Shown here: positions 33,831 through 42,601 of the stretch, in pieces | Numbering within the stretch: the stretch's first letter is position 1 | How the letters are laid out: each line of letters starts with the position of its first letter | Assembly: GCF_020177265.1 (NCBI RefSeq) | Contig: NZ_JAIVMC010000007.1 | Span: 62,001-126,000 of the forward strand | Source of the DNA: Pseudooceanicola marinus | GTDB taxonomy: Bacteria; Pseudomonadota; Alphaproteobacteria; Rhodobacterales; Rhodobacteraceae | Reading direction: 5' to 3' | Length of the DNA: 64,000 bases | Notes under the pieces: model-generated | The model's database searches: none | Seen by the model: the letters and a program-made list of their open reading frames with translations, nothing else | What the model was told of the DNA's origin: nothing | Program-made: the position numbers and the translations under genes

Positions 33831-36227
33831 TCAGGCGAGGCCCGCGGCCTGCATCAGGCGCTCGGCCTCCTGCTCTTCGAGCCGTTCGCGGCCCTCGCCT
33901 TCCACCGGAACCTTGCCGACTTCAAGAAACAGCGGCGCGGCCAGCGGTGTCACTCGGTCGAGGCGCAGGTGGTCGATGCCCGAGATCCGGCCCAGCATCT
34001 CCTCGATCCGACCGAAATCGACGAGGCCGCGCATGGCCTCTTCGCGGGTGATCCGCATCAGCAGATGATCGGGATCGTAGCGGTGCAGCGTGTCGTAGAG
34101 GATGTCCGAGGAAAACGTGGCCTGCCGCCCCGATTTGCGCGACTGCGGCGTGTTGCGGTTGATCAGGCCCGCGATAGTGGCCGAGGCGCGGAAGGTGCGT
34201 TTCATCACCGCGTTGCCGGCCAGCCAGCCCTCCAGCCCGTCGCGAAGCGCCTCGGCGTCGAAGAGCGGCGCGGGGTCGGTCACCGCGTCCAGCCCCCAGA
34301 TCAGCGTGGCATAGTCGGTGGCGACGAAGCCGAGCGGGGCCAGGCCCATCTCCTCCATCCGCTTGGTCAGCAGAAGGCCCAGCGTTTGCATGGCGTTGCG
34401 ACCGGCAAAGCCATAGACAACCAGGTGCTGCCGCCCGTCGTGGGGGAAACTCTCGACCAGCAACCGGCCCGGTTCCGGCAGGCGTGACACCTCGCGCTGC
34501 AGGGTCAGCCATTGCGCCGTATGGCCCGGCAGCTCGGGCCAGCTGTCCTGGCGGAACATCCGCAGGATGCGGTGCGACAGTTGGGTGGAGGTGGCGAATT
34601 TCGTGCCCGAAAACACCGCCACCTTGGGTTTGCGCCCCGGGTCGCGGCTGACCTCCACCGTCATTTCGCGCAACCCCTCGTAGCGGACGATGCGGCCGCC
34701 GATCAGGAAGGTGTCGCCCGGGGTCAGCGAGGCGGCAAAGCCTTCCTCGACCTCGCCCAAAGCCCGGCCGCCGCCGCGCTTCATCCGCACCTTCAGGGTG
34801 TCGCTGTCCTGGATCGTGCCGATGTTCATGCGGATCAGCTGTGCCGCGCGCGGATCGCGCAGCTGCCACTGCCCGTCGGGGCGCTGTTTCAGCCGCTGCC
34901 ACTGGTCATAGCCGCGCAGGGCATAGCCCCCCGTCGCCACGAAATCGAGGCAGGCGTCGAAGTCCGCGCGGGTGAGCGCGGCATAGGGCCCGGCAGAGGT
35001 GACCTCGGCATAAAGCGCCTCGGCGTCGATTGGCCCGGCGCAGGCGGCGATCAGGATCTGCTGGCAGAGCACGTCACGCGGCCCCGGGCCCCGCGGGTCG
35101 CCATCCAGGTCGTTTTCCTTCACCGCCTCCAGCGCCGCGACGCATTCGACCACCTCGAAGCGGTTGGCGGGCACCAGCAGCGCCTTCGAGGGCGCGTTGT
35201 AGCGGTGGTTGGCACGCCCGATCCGTTGCACCAGGCGTTTGACGTTCTTCGGCGCGCCGACCTGGATCACCAGGTCCACGTCGCCCCAGTCGATCCCGAG
35301 ATCCAGGGATCCGGTGCAGACCACTGCCCGCAGCCGCCCCTGCACCATAGCCTTTTCCACCCGCTCCCGCTGCTGCCGGTCGAGCGAGCCGTGGTGGATG
35401 CCGATCGGCAGGCCCTCTTCGTTGGCCATCCAGAGGTTGTGAAAGAAGATCTCGGCCTGGGCGCGGGTGTTGTGGAAGATCAGGGTAATGCGGTGCCGGC
35501 GGATCTGGTCGAGCACCTCTGGGATGGCATAGGCGCCACCGCCGCCGGACCAGGGGGGCGGCGTCTCGACCTGCAACATCTGGATGTCCGGCGCCGGGCC
35601 TGGGTCGGCCTGCAGGATGGCGCAGGGGTCCGGGTGGCGCGCCAGGAACCGCGACAGGGCGGGGGGATCTTCGACCGTGGCGGACAAACCGACGCGCCGC
35701 AGCCCGGGGCAGAGCGCCTCCAGCCGCGCCAGCGCCAGCATCAGCTGATCGCCGCGTTTCGATTCCGCCAGGGCATGGATTTCATCCACCACCACCCGCT
35801 TCAGCCCGGCGAAGATGCGCGGGGCGTCTTCGTAGCTGGTCATCAGGGCCAGGCTTTCCGGGGTGGTCAGCAGGATGTGGGGCGGGTCGGCGCGCTGGCG
35901 GCGCTTGACCGTGTAGGAGGTGTCGCCGGTGCGATCCTCGATGCGGATCGGCAGGTCCATTTCGTCGACCGGGGTCGACAGGTTGCGGCGGATGTCGGCG
36001 GCCAGGGCCTTCAGCGGCGAGATGTAGAGGGTGTGCAGTCCCTCGTGCCCCCCGTCGGCCAGTTCGACCAGTGTCGGCAGGAACCCCGCCAGCGTCTTGC
36101 CGCCGCCCGTGGGGGCGATCAGCAGCAGGGCAGGATCGTCCTTGCGCGCCAGCATGTCCTGCTGGTGCGGGTGGATCTGCCAGCCGCGGGCAGAGAACCA
36201 GTCACGGAACCGGGGGGGAAGCGTCAT
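33831..36227 (-). CDS. Ligase-associated DEXH-box helicase (Lhr-like)
   Basis: The protein has 798 residues. The N-terminal RecA domain has Walker A APTGGGKTLAGFLPTL and the DEIH box in VVDEIHALAESKRGDQL. GLSATVEDPPAL and VCTGSLDLGIDWGDVDLV follow, with QRIGRANHRYNAPSKALL as motif VI. The long C-terminal part, including a winged helix and the Lhr-specific region, contains GDTFLIGGRIVRYEGLREM. It belongs to the helicases found with PdeM and an ATP-dependent ligase in bacterial DNA damage clusters and acts as a 3'-5' translocase. The ATG at 36227 yields MTLPPRFRDWFSARGWQIHP. An upstream frame extension has no support. Confidence 0.9.
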   Translation of the reverse strand: MTLPPRFRDWFSARGWQIHPHQQDMLARKDDPALLLIAPTGGGKTLAGFLPTLVELADGGHEGLHTLYISPLKALAADIRRNLSTPVDEMDLPIRIEDRTGDTSYTVKRRQRADPPHILLTTPESLALMTSYEDAPRIFAGLKRVVVDEIHALAESKRGDQLMLALARLEALCPGLRRVGLSATVEDPPALSRFLARHPDPCAILQADPGPAPDIQMLQVETPPPWSGGGGAYAIPEVLDQIRRHRITLIFHNTRAQAEIFFHNLWMANEEGLPIGIHHGSLDRQQRERVEKAMVQGRLRAVVCTGSLDLGIDWGDVDLVIQVGAPKNVKRLVQRIGRANHRYNAPSKALLVPANRFEVVECVAALEAVKENDLDGDPRGPGPRDVLCQQILIAACAGPIDAEALYAEVTSAGPYAALTRADFDACLDFVATGGYALRGYDQWQRLKQRPDGQWQLRDPRAAQLIRMNIGTIQDSDTLKVRMKRGGGRALGEVEEGFAASLTPGDTFLIGGRIVRYEGLREMTVEVSRDPGRKPKVAVFSGTKFATSTQLSHRILRMFRQDSWPELPGHTAQWLTLQREVSRLPEPGRLLVESFPHDGRQHLVVYGFAGRNAMQTLGLLLTKRMEEMGLAPLGFVATDYATLIWGLDAVTDPAPLFDAEALRDGLEGWLAGNAVMKRTFRASATIAGLINRNTPQSRKSGRQATFSSDILYDTLHRYDPDHLLMRITREEAMRGLVDFGRIEEMLGRISGIDHLRLDRVTPLAAPLFLEVGKVPVEGEGRERLEEQEAERLMQAAGLA

Positions 36228-36291
36228 GGGGTAGAGATAGGCGCGGGGCCGGGGTTTGGCGAGGGGCGACGGGCGCCCGCTCGCGCAATTC

Positions 36292-36981
36292 TCAGGTGCC
36301 GGTGTCCTGGGTGTCGGCGGTGCGTCCGACCGCGCCGACCGCATCCAGCTGGGCCACTAGGGTGTCGATGGTGGTCTCGAACCGGCTGTGATCGGCGGCC
36401 GCGGCCTCCTGCGACCAGGTCGAGAAACGGTCGAGCAGGGGCAGGAAGGCCTCCACCTCGGCGCTGTCCCAGCCGCGCAGGTAGTCGCCCAGGATCATGA
36501 ACTTCAGCGTGCGCACCGCGTCGACCGTCACCAGGCCCTTGTCGGTCAGCTCGACGATGGTGCGCCGCGCGTCCTGCTGGCTGACGCCGCGTTTCAGGTA
36601 GCCCAGGCCGATCAGGTCCGACACCAGCCGCGAGGCGCGCGACGGGTCGATGGACAGTCGACAGGCGATTGTGGACACCATCGTCTCGCCTTCCTCGTCG
36701 CCGAATTCGTTGGAGGGCGCGCGCGTGGCCATCAGCACGTCGAGCTTGGGCAGGTCGATGTCCAGCTTCAGCCGCTCCAGCGCCATGCGCCCCAGTTCAC
36801 GCTTGCCCACGCGGCGGCGCCACTTCTGCAGCACAGCGTCGATCTGCAACGCCTGACGGGTTGCGGTTTCGGGAATGCCGGCCTCGGACAGAAGCGCGGC
36901 CAGGTCCTCTTCTCGCGTGGCGATCGTTCTACCCTCCGTTCGGATTATTGCATGCAGTTGACATGCATATGCCATGAGCAT
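36292..36981 (-). CDS. MarR-family transcriptional regulator (start uncertain)
   Basis: The frame has up to 229 residues. The winged helix is MARR-like, with VSTIACRLSIDPSRASRLVS and the wing LKRGVSQQDARRTIVELTDKG. It probably represses the divergent DHA2 efflux gene. The start is odd. ATGs at 36981 and 36975 lie inside or at the edge of a promoter whose -10 is at 36979-36984. The only strong ribosome-binding site, GGAGGG (36937-36932), has ideal spacing to an ATC codon at 36924, which would give IATREEDLAALLSE. The true start may therefore be non-AUG, or translation may begin at an almost leaderless AUG. Confidence 0.85.
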   Translation of the reverse strand: MLMAYACQLHAIIRTEGRTIATREEDLAALLSEAGIPETATRQALQIDAVLQKWRRRVGKRELGRMALERLKLDIDLPKLDVLMATRAPSNEFGDEEGETMVSTIACRLSIDPSRASRLVSDLIGLGYLKRGVSQQDARRTIVELTDKGLVTVDAVRTLKFMILGDYLRGWDSAEVEAFLPLLDRFSTWSQEAAAADHSRFETTIDTLVAQLDAVGAVGRTADTQDTGT

Positions 36982-37003
36982 ATATGAGACGCAATCCAGT
37001 TTA
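36948..37003. promoter_or_regulatory. Overlapping divergent promoters with a candidate MarR operator
   Basis: Plus strand: TTGACA (36958-36963), 17 bp, TATATG (36981-36986), a near-consensus sigma-70 promoter for the efflux gene. Minus strand: TTGCTA, 17 bp, TATATG (36984-36979) for the regulator. The two -10 elements share the palindrome CATATATG. The spacer is packed with GCATAT and ATGC half-sites plus TGCATGCA at 36949-36956, the likely operator. Confidence 0.7.
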
Positions 37004-37076
37004 GCAAGGCGGGGATCGGTCTGTCACGCAAGTGAGAGGACCCTCCGGGCGCCTTCCACAAGAAAAGACATACATC

Positions 37077-38672
37077 ATGACACGTTCCACCCAAGACGGC
37101 GCCGCCGCGGCGCCCGCGGGGGCAGAGACCGACAGCGGTCTGCCAGACCCCAAAATCCGCCGCCTGACAATGATTACCGTGGCCCTGACCCTGTTCCTGG
37201 CCTCCACCGGTCAGAGCATCGTCTCCACCGCCCTGCCGGAGATCGTCAGCGATCTGGGCGGGCTGTCCTACATCACCTGGGTCGTCACGGCCTACCTGCT
37301 GGCCTCCACCATCGGCGCGCCGATCGCGGGCAAGCTGGGCGATATGTACGGGCGCAAGATCGTCTTGCAGTTCGGCATCGCCATCTTCCTGGTCGGCGGC
37401 TGGATCGCCGGCGCCGCCTGGACCATGCCGATGCTGGTCGGCGGGCGCATCATCCAGGGCTTCGGCGGCGGTTCCCTGATCGTGGTGGCCATGGCCGTCG
37501 TGGCCGACCTGCTGCCGCCGCGCGAACGCGCCAAGGCGCAGGGCATGCTGTCTGGCGTCTTCGGTGTCTCCACCGTGCTGGGACCGCTGGTCGGCGGTTT
37601 CCTGGTGCAGACCGTGGGCTGGCACTGGATCTTCTTCGTCAACATTCCCTTCGGCATCGCCGCCTTCACCGTCCTCAGCCGCACGCTGAAAGCGCCGGAT
37701 GAGCAGGTGAAGCACAAGATGGACTACCTGGGCGCGGTGCTGCTGATGGCGTTGCTGTCCTCGGTGGTGCTGATCGCCTCGCTTGGCGGCTCCACCCTGG
37801 CCTGGTCGTCGACCCCGATGCTGGTGCTGATGGCCGTGGCCGCGCTGGCCGTGCTGGGGTTCGTCCTGGCCGAACGGCGCGCGGCAGAGCCGGTGCTGCC
37901 GCTGGATCTGTTCCGCATCCGCAACTTCCTGGCCGCCAACGGGGTCAACGTGCTGATCGGCATGGCGATGTTCGGCACCATCAGCTTCATCCCCATGTTC
38001 CTGCAGGTGGTGAAGGGCGTGCCGCCGGCAGAAAGCGGCGTCTACATGATCGCGATGATGGCCGGGCTGATCACGCTGTCCTTCACCGCGGGTCGGGTGA
38101 TGACCTACACCGGCCGGTACAAGTTCCTGCCCAACATCTCCACCGTGGTGCTGGCCGCCGCGCTGCTGATGCTGTCGACGGTGGGGCCGGAAACGCCGCT
38201 GTGGCAGATCACGCTGAACCTGTTCTTCGTCGGTGTCGGCATCGGGCCGACCATGTCGGTTGGCATCGTTGCCATCCAGACCGCCGTGCCGCGCGAACAT
38301 CTGGGCGTTGGCACCGCCAGCGCCAACATGTTCCGCCTGACGGGCGGGTCGGTCGGCACCTCCGTCTTCGGGGCTATCTTCAACCATGGTCTGGGCGAAC
38401 ACGTGCAGCCCCTGCTGCCGCAGGTCGAGCGGGTGCAGGACATCACGACGACGCTGGTGGCGGAACTGGAGCCCGCCTTGCAGGCCCAGGTCGTGCAGGG
38501 CTTCTCCGATGCGCTGTCGCCGCTGTTCCTGGTGGGGGCGGTGGCCGCGGTGCTGGCCTGCATCGCCTCGCTCTGCCTGGAAGAAAAGGGCCTTGGCCCG
38601 TCCGAGCCGCTGAAACGCGACGCGGAAGAGGCGCCGACGCCCATGGGCCAGAGGATCGCCGCCGCCGAATGA
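37077..38672 (+). CDS. DHA2-family MFS multidrug efflux transporter
   Basis: This 531-residue protein has about fourteen membrane helices, the DHA2 (QacA/EmrB-like) layout. After a hydrophilic N-terminus come LTMITVALTLFLASTGQSIV and STALPEIVSDLGGLSYITWV (motif D1 region). GKLGDMYGRKIVL is motif A, and SGVFGVSTVLGPLVGGFLVQ is the DHA-type antiporter motif C. It is expected to export hydrophobic drugs by proton antiport. It diverges from a MarR regulator across a shared operator, so ligand-induced derepression is likely. The ATG at 37077 is chosen; a GTG 15 codons upstream is possible. Confidence 0.92.
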   Translation: MTRSTQDGAAAAPAGAETDSGLPDPKIRRLTMITVALTLFLASTGQSIVSTALPEIVSDLGGLSYITWVVTAYLLASTIGAPIAGKLGDMYGRKIVLQFGIAIFLVGGWIAGAAWTMPMLVGGRIIQGFGGGSLIVVAMAVVADLLPPRERAKAQGMLSGVFGVSTVLGPLVGGFLVQTVGWHWIFFVNIPFGIAAFTVLSRTLKAPDEQVKHKMDYLGAVLLMALLSSVVLIASLGGSTLAWSSTPMLVLMAVAALAVLGFVLAERRAAEPVLPLDLFRIRNFLAANGVNVLIGMAMFGTISFIPMFLQVVKGVPPAESGVYMIAMMAGLITLSFTAGRVMTYTGRYKFLPNISTVVLAAALLMLSTVGPETPLWQITLNLFFVGVGIGPTMSVGIVAIQTAVPREHLGVGTASANMFRLTGGSVGTSVFGAIFNHGLGEHVQPLLPQVERVQDITTTLVAELEPALQAQVVQGFSDALSPLFLVGAVAAVLACIASLCLEEKGLGPSEPLKRDAEEAPTPMGQRIAAAE

Positions 38673-38708
38673 GCCAGAGCCCGCGGGCCGTGGCGCATTG
38701 CGGAAAAT

Positions 38709-38744
38709 TCAAAGGGGCACGCCGCAAGGCGCGCCCCTTTTCGT
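38709..38744. terminator. Bidirectional terminator between the efflux gene and map
   Basis: AAAGGGGC-a-CGCC pairs with GGCG-c-GCCCCTTT around GCAA (38711-38740), with one internal mismatch, A-rich to the left and T-rich to the right. The flanking genes converge on it. Confidence 0.8.
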
Positions 38745-38766
38745 TGCGCCTAAGGCAGTTGGAGCG

Positions 38767-39516
38767 TCAGCCCGGCAGGGTCAGCACCTCTGCGCCCGAT
38801 GCCGTGGCGACGATGGTGTGTTCGTACTGCACGGTCGGTGCGCCCGGCTCTGCCGTCAGGGTCCAGCCGTCGTCGCCCTGATCCGCCCAGAGACCGCCGA
38901 GCGACAGGAAGGGCTCCACCGTCAGGACCAGGCCTTTCTCGATCCGGCGGCGGTCGCGGCGCACGGGCCAGGTGGCGATCTCCTCGGGGTATTCGTGCAG
39001 GGTCCGGCCGATGCCGTGGCTGGCCAGGTTGCGGATCAGCGTGTATTCGCGCGCCTTGGCGAAACGGCCGACGGCATTGCCGATCCCGGCCAGCGGCTTG
39101 CCCGCCGCCACCTGGTTGATTCCGATCTGCATGGCGCGTCGCCCGTCCTTGCACAGCCGGTCCAGCTTGGGTCGCACCTTGCCCAGCCGGAAGGTGGCGC
39201 CGGTGTCGGAGAAATAGCCATCCTTGGAGGCGGAGACGTCGATGTTCACGAGGTCGCCCTCGCGCAGCACGCGGGGGCCGGGGATGCCATGGGCGATCTC
39301 CTCGTTCACGCTGATGCAGGTGGCACCGGGAAAGTCGTAGCAGGACTGCGGGGCGGAGACCGCGCCGTCGCGTTCCAGCAATGTGGCACCGATGGCGTCC
39401 AGCTCGGCGGTGGTCATGCCCGGTTCCAGCGCGCGGCCCATGGCCTGCAGCGTGTTGGCGACGATACGGCCGATCTCGCGCATCGCGTCCAGTTCATGTT
39501 CTTCGGTGATCGTCAT
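38767..39516 (-). CDS. map: Type I methionine aminopeptidase
   Basis: The protein has 249 residues. The pita-bread metal ligands are visible: two aspartates in VNIDVSASKDGYFSDTGATF, the histidine in NLASHGIGRTLHEYP, and the two glutamates in LTVEPFLSLGG and VQYEHTIV. It removes the initiator methionine from nascent proteins. The start at 39516 gives MTITEEHELDAMREIGRIVA, typical of the family, with GAGGGG upstream. The reading frame stays open far upstream through the neighbouring ATPase gene, but only as a shadow in another frame. As a second chromosomal Map it could be an accessory copy; that cannot be judged here. Confidence 0.93.
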   Translation of the reverse strand: MTITEEHELDAMREIGRIVANTLQAMGRALEPGMTTAELDAIGATLLERDGAVSAPQSCYDFPGATCISVNEEIAHGIPGPRVLREGDLVNIDVSASKDGYFSDTGATFRLGKVRPKLDRLCKDGRRAMQIGINQVAAGKPLAGIGNAVGRFAKAREYTLIRNLASHGIGRTLHEYPEEIATWPVRRDRRRIEKGLVLTVEPFLSLGGLWADQGDDGWTLTAEPGAPTVQYEHTIVATASGAEVLTLPG

Positions 39517-39596
39517 CTGGCCCCTCGTCTTCAGCGCGCCACGGGTAGCGCCGTTTGCGTCGAAGGGAAAGCCGGCTGGTCCGACCCCGGAGGCGA

Positions 39597-40910
39597 TCAG
39601 CGCGTGATGGCCTCGTCGCGCAGGAACATGTTGGACCAGGCCCGGTCGATCAGCTGCGGCGACATCTGGTAGGGGATCCCCTCGAATTCGCAGATCGCGA
39701 TCATCTGGTCGATCAGGAAGACCGGCTGGTAGTTGGCAAAGACGTTGCCGATGGTGGGGTACTTGTTCTTCAGCAGGTGACGCAGGGCGGCCTCGGACAG
39801 GGGCATCTTCTTCTTCTTGGCGACCAGGGCGAAGATCTTCAGGAAGTTCTCCTGGCTGGGGCCGTCGATCTTGATCTTGAAGAAGATCCGCCGCAGCGCC
39901 GCCTGGTCGAAGATCTCGTTCGGGTGGAAGTTGGTGGAGAAGATGACCAGCGTGTCGAAGGGCACCTCGAACTTCTCGCCCGACTGCAGGGCCAGGATGT
40001 CCTTGTTTTCCTCCAGCGGGACGATCCAGCGGTTGATCAGCGCCTGCGGCGGTTCCGCCTGGCGGCCCAGGTCGTCGACGATGAAGACGCCGCCGGTGGC
40101 TTTTAGCTGCAGCGGGGCCTGGTAGGTGCGCGCCACCGGGTTGTAGGTCAGGTCCAGCATGTCCAGCGACAGCTCGCCCCCGGTGATGACCGTGGGCCGT
40201 TCGCAGCGCACGTAGCGGGTGTCGTAGCGGTCGGCGGCGCGGCGCAGCTGGGTGGGGTCGTCGTGCTGTTCCTCGGCGGCGGCATGGACGATCGGGTCGT
40301 AGACGGTGATGACCTGGCCCGAGTATTCGACCGCGCGCGGCACGAAGATCCTGTCGCCAAGCGCATCGCGGATCCCGTTGGAGATCGAAGATTTGCCGTT
40401 GCCGGGGGGGCCGTACATCAGGATCGACCGCCCGGAGGAGATCGCCGGCCCGAGGTTCGCGATCAGATCCGGCGGCAGGATCAGATGCCCCATGGCATGT
40501 TCCAGGCGATCGCGGGTCAGCTGGATGTCCCGCACCGACTGACGTTTGACCTGTTCGGCGTAGACCTCCATCGGGACGGGCATTGGGCCGAAGTATTCCG
40601 ATTGCGCCAGCGCATCCAGCGCCCGCGCTCGGCCGTTGTCGGTCAGTTGATAGCCCATCTCGCCGGAGGAGGAGGCCGACATCGACCCCGTCGCCTCGAC
40701 CAGCAGCTGGTCGCGACACAGGTCCACCAGCTCCTGGGTCACCGCCACGGGCAGGCAGATGGCGCGTGCCAGGTCCGTCACGGTTTCGGTGTTGCGGCGG
40801 AACATGGTCTTGATGACGATGTCGCGCATCATCACCATCGGCAGCCGCATCCCTTCCAGCGTGCTGGGCGCGGGGGGCGCCTGGACGCTGCCCTGAGGCT
40901 GCATGTTCAT
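39597..40910 (-). CDS. AAA+ ATPase of unknown function beside the Tad locus
   Basis: The protein has 437 residues. The N-terminal part (about 35-100) looks like a winged helix (TVTDLARAICLPVAVTQELV, GYQLTDNGRARALDAL). The AAA+ core has Walker A MYGPPGNGKSSISNGI (167-174 for GPPGNGKS) and Walker B GGVFIVDDLGRQ. A sensor-1-like asparagine follows in LVIFSTNFHPNEIFD, then RRIFFKIKIDGPS. There is no signal peptide. It reads on the same strand as the Tad assembly genes but is separated from them by a gene on the other strand. I know no characterised name. The VDDLGRQ box and the STNFHP motif suggest a MoxR-like or remodelling ATPase. Any role in pilus assembly is inference from position. Confidence 0.8.
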   Translation of the reverse strand: MNMQPQGSVQAPPAPSTLEGMRLPMVMMRDIVIKTMFRRNTETVTDLARAICLPVAVTQELVDLCRDQLLVEATGSMSASSSGEMGYQLTDNGRARALDALAQSEYFGPMPVPMEVYAEQVKRQSVRDIQLTRDRLEHAMGHLILPPDLIANLGPAISSGRSILMYGPPGNGKSSISNGIRDALGDRIFVPRAVEYSGQVITVYDPIVHAAAEEQHDDPTQLRRAADRYDTRYVRCERPTVITGGELSLDMLDLTYNPVARTYQAPLQLKATGGVFIVDDLGRQAEPPQALINRWIVPLEENKDILALQSGEKFEVPFDTLVIFSTNFHPNEIFDQAALRRIFFKIKIDGPSQENFLKIFALVAKKKKMPLSEAALRHLLKNKYPTIGNVFANYQPVFLIDQMIAICEFEGIPYQMSPQLIDRAWSNMFLRDEAITR

Positions 40911-41029
40911 GGCGTGTCTCCTTGGTCTGTCATGGTTGAGACTAATGGCAAATCCCCGTCAGGTCAGGCAGAAATGCGTGCAAGGGCCGGTTTGCAATCC
41001 TAGAATGCCGCGGAAACCATGAGGGACAG

Positions 41030-42577
41030 ATGAACAGGTCAGAGACCGGCCGTATCGTCGCGCTGCTGATCGGGCTCCTGGCGGTCGAGGCCGGGTTGAT
41101 CGGTCTGGCCGGCGGGCTTCGTTTCAATGCCCAGGCGCCGCAGATGTTGCACCTGGCCGAACTGGTCCTGCGGAGCGCCGGGGGCCAGGTGGCCCATCTC
41201 GACTTTGCCTCCCCCCTCGGGTCCTGGAGCTTTACCCCCGCGGGATTGCTGGTGCGGGCGGGCCTGTCGCTGGGGGAAGCGATGCTCTGGGCGCAATGGG
41301 GGCTGGCGGTGCTGATCGCGCCCGCCGTGGTCTGGATCGCCTGGAGCCGCCTGGCCTTCTGGCCATCGCTGGCGCTGGTCCTGCTGTGCATGACCGTGCC
41401 GCTGGCGCTGGTGCCCGGGGGCACCGATCCCGTCCTGTCGCTCGCGGCGCAGGCGGCCCGTTGGGCCTGGGCGCTGGCCTTCCTCGTCAACCCGGTGGTG
41501 CTTTTCCCGCCGATCCAGGGGCGGGCGGGCGACTGGGCCGATGCGGTGGTGCTGGGCCTGCCGATGGCGGCGCTGGTGATGGTCAAGCCGGGCTTTGCGC
41601 TGGCGCTGCTGCCGGCCTGCGTGCTGGGCCTGCTGCTGTCGGGGCGCGGGCGCCTACTGCTGCGGGCGCTGCTGCTGGCGCTGGCGGTGCTGGCGCTGGT
41701 GACGCTGGTCGCGGGGACCGCCTACTGGCCCGCCTATGGGCGGGACCTGCTGGCCGCGTCGCTGGATGCGCCGTCCGGCGACCGCTTCGGACGTATCCTG
41801 CTGTCGCCGGCCCAGACGCTGGGCACCGTGGCGGTCCTGGCGGCGGTGGGACTTCTGTGGGCCATGCGCGGACGGGCGGCCAGTGGGTCGACCTTGCTGC
41901 TGTTGCTGCCGGGATTAGCCTGGATGAGCTACCAAAGCGCGGGGCATGATGCCCTGTGGTTGGCAGTCCTCGGGGTGGTCCTGCTGGGCCTTCCGGGCCC
42001 GGAGGTCGATCCCGACCGCGAACGCATCCTGCGCAGCCTCGGGGGTGTCATGCTGGTCCTGATCGGGCCGGTCCTGCTGAATCTTGGCTACAGCCCGGTC
42101 CGCCACGCGGTACAACCCGCCGTGCGCTACAGCGCAGTGGGCCCGGGGCAGAGCGGGCTTTTCGCGCCCACCCGGGACCTCGACCGCGCCAGCGTCGTGA
42201 CACCATGGGAGACCCGCGCATCGGGCCGCTTCGCCGGTCAGCCCCTGCCGGATTGCAGCGTGGCGGGGGGCCATCTGGCCTATGTCACGCGGATGGCGGC
42301 GGTCATGGGGGCCAGCCCGGCGCTGGACGGGCAGATGCCCTTCGTCGCGGATGAGATAGCGCCTCAATGGTGGGTCCTGGGCTGGGCGCCGCTGCCTGGC
42401 GGTGCGCCGCAGGTCCATGGCGGCCTGCCGGGATACGCGTCAGCGCGGCACCTTCTGGTGCCGCTTTGCGCGATCAGTTCTGCGGCGCGCGACAGGATCC
42501 TGTCCCGGATCGACCCGGACAGCGTGACCTTGATCGAGGAAAACCCGCTGTATTGGTTGTACCAGATCGACCGCTAG
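41030..42577 (+). CDS. Polytopic membrane protein of unknown function
   Basis: This 515-residue protein has about ten to eleven hydrophobic helices in its first 350 residues and a soluble C-terminal part of about 160 residues. That part contains SVVTPWETRASGRF, LPDCSVAGGHLAYVTRM and IEENPLYWLYQIDR. The early loop (about 30-75, ending ASPLGSWSFTPAG) recalls the first periplasmic loop of GT-C glycosyltransferases, which often hold catalytic acids there, but I see no definite motif. GAGGGACAG precedes the ATG. It lies on the strand opposite the Tad genes, between the AAA+ ATPase and cpaA. A role in envelope glycosylation is only a possibility. Confidence 0.7.
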   Translation: MNRSETGRIVALLIGLLAVEAGLIGLAGGLRFNAQAPQMLHLAELVLRSAGGQVAHLDFASPLGSWSFTPAGLLVRAGLSLGEAMLWAQWGLAVLIAPAVVWIAWSRLAFWPSLALVLLCMTVPLALVPGGTDPVLSLAAQAARWAWALAFLVNPVVLFPPIQGRAGDWADAVVLGLPMAALVMVKPGFALALLPACVLGLLLSGRGRLLLRALLLALAVLALVTLVAGTAYWPAYGRDLLAASLDAPSGDRFGRILLSPAQTLGTVAVLAAVGLLWAMRGRAASGSTLLLLLPGLAWMSYQSAGHDALWLAVLGVVLLGLPGPEVDPDRERILRSLGGVMLVLIGPVLLNLGYSPVRHAVQPAVRYSAVGPGQSGLFAPTRDLDRASVVTPWETRASGRFAGQPLPDCSVAGGHLAYVTRMAAVMGASPALDGQMPFVADEIAPQWWVLGWAPLPGGAPQVHGGLPGYASARHLLVPLCAISSAARDRILSRIDPDSVTLIEENPLYWLYQIDR

Positions 42578-42601
42578 GGCACCGGCGCTGGCGTCCAGCG
42601 A

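Noticed and set aside
38767-40719. A 650-codon frame that would fuse map to upstream sequence
   Set aside because: The upstream part is out of frame with the AAA+ gene it overlaps and has no domain; map has its own start and ribosome-binding site at 39516.
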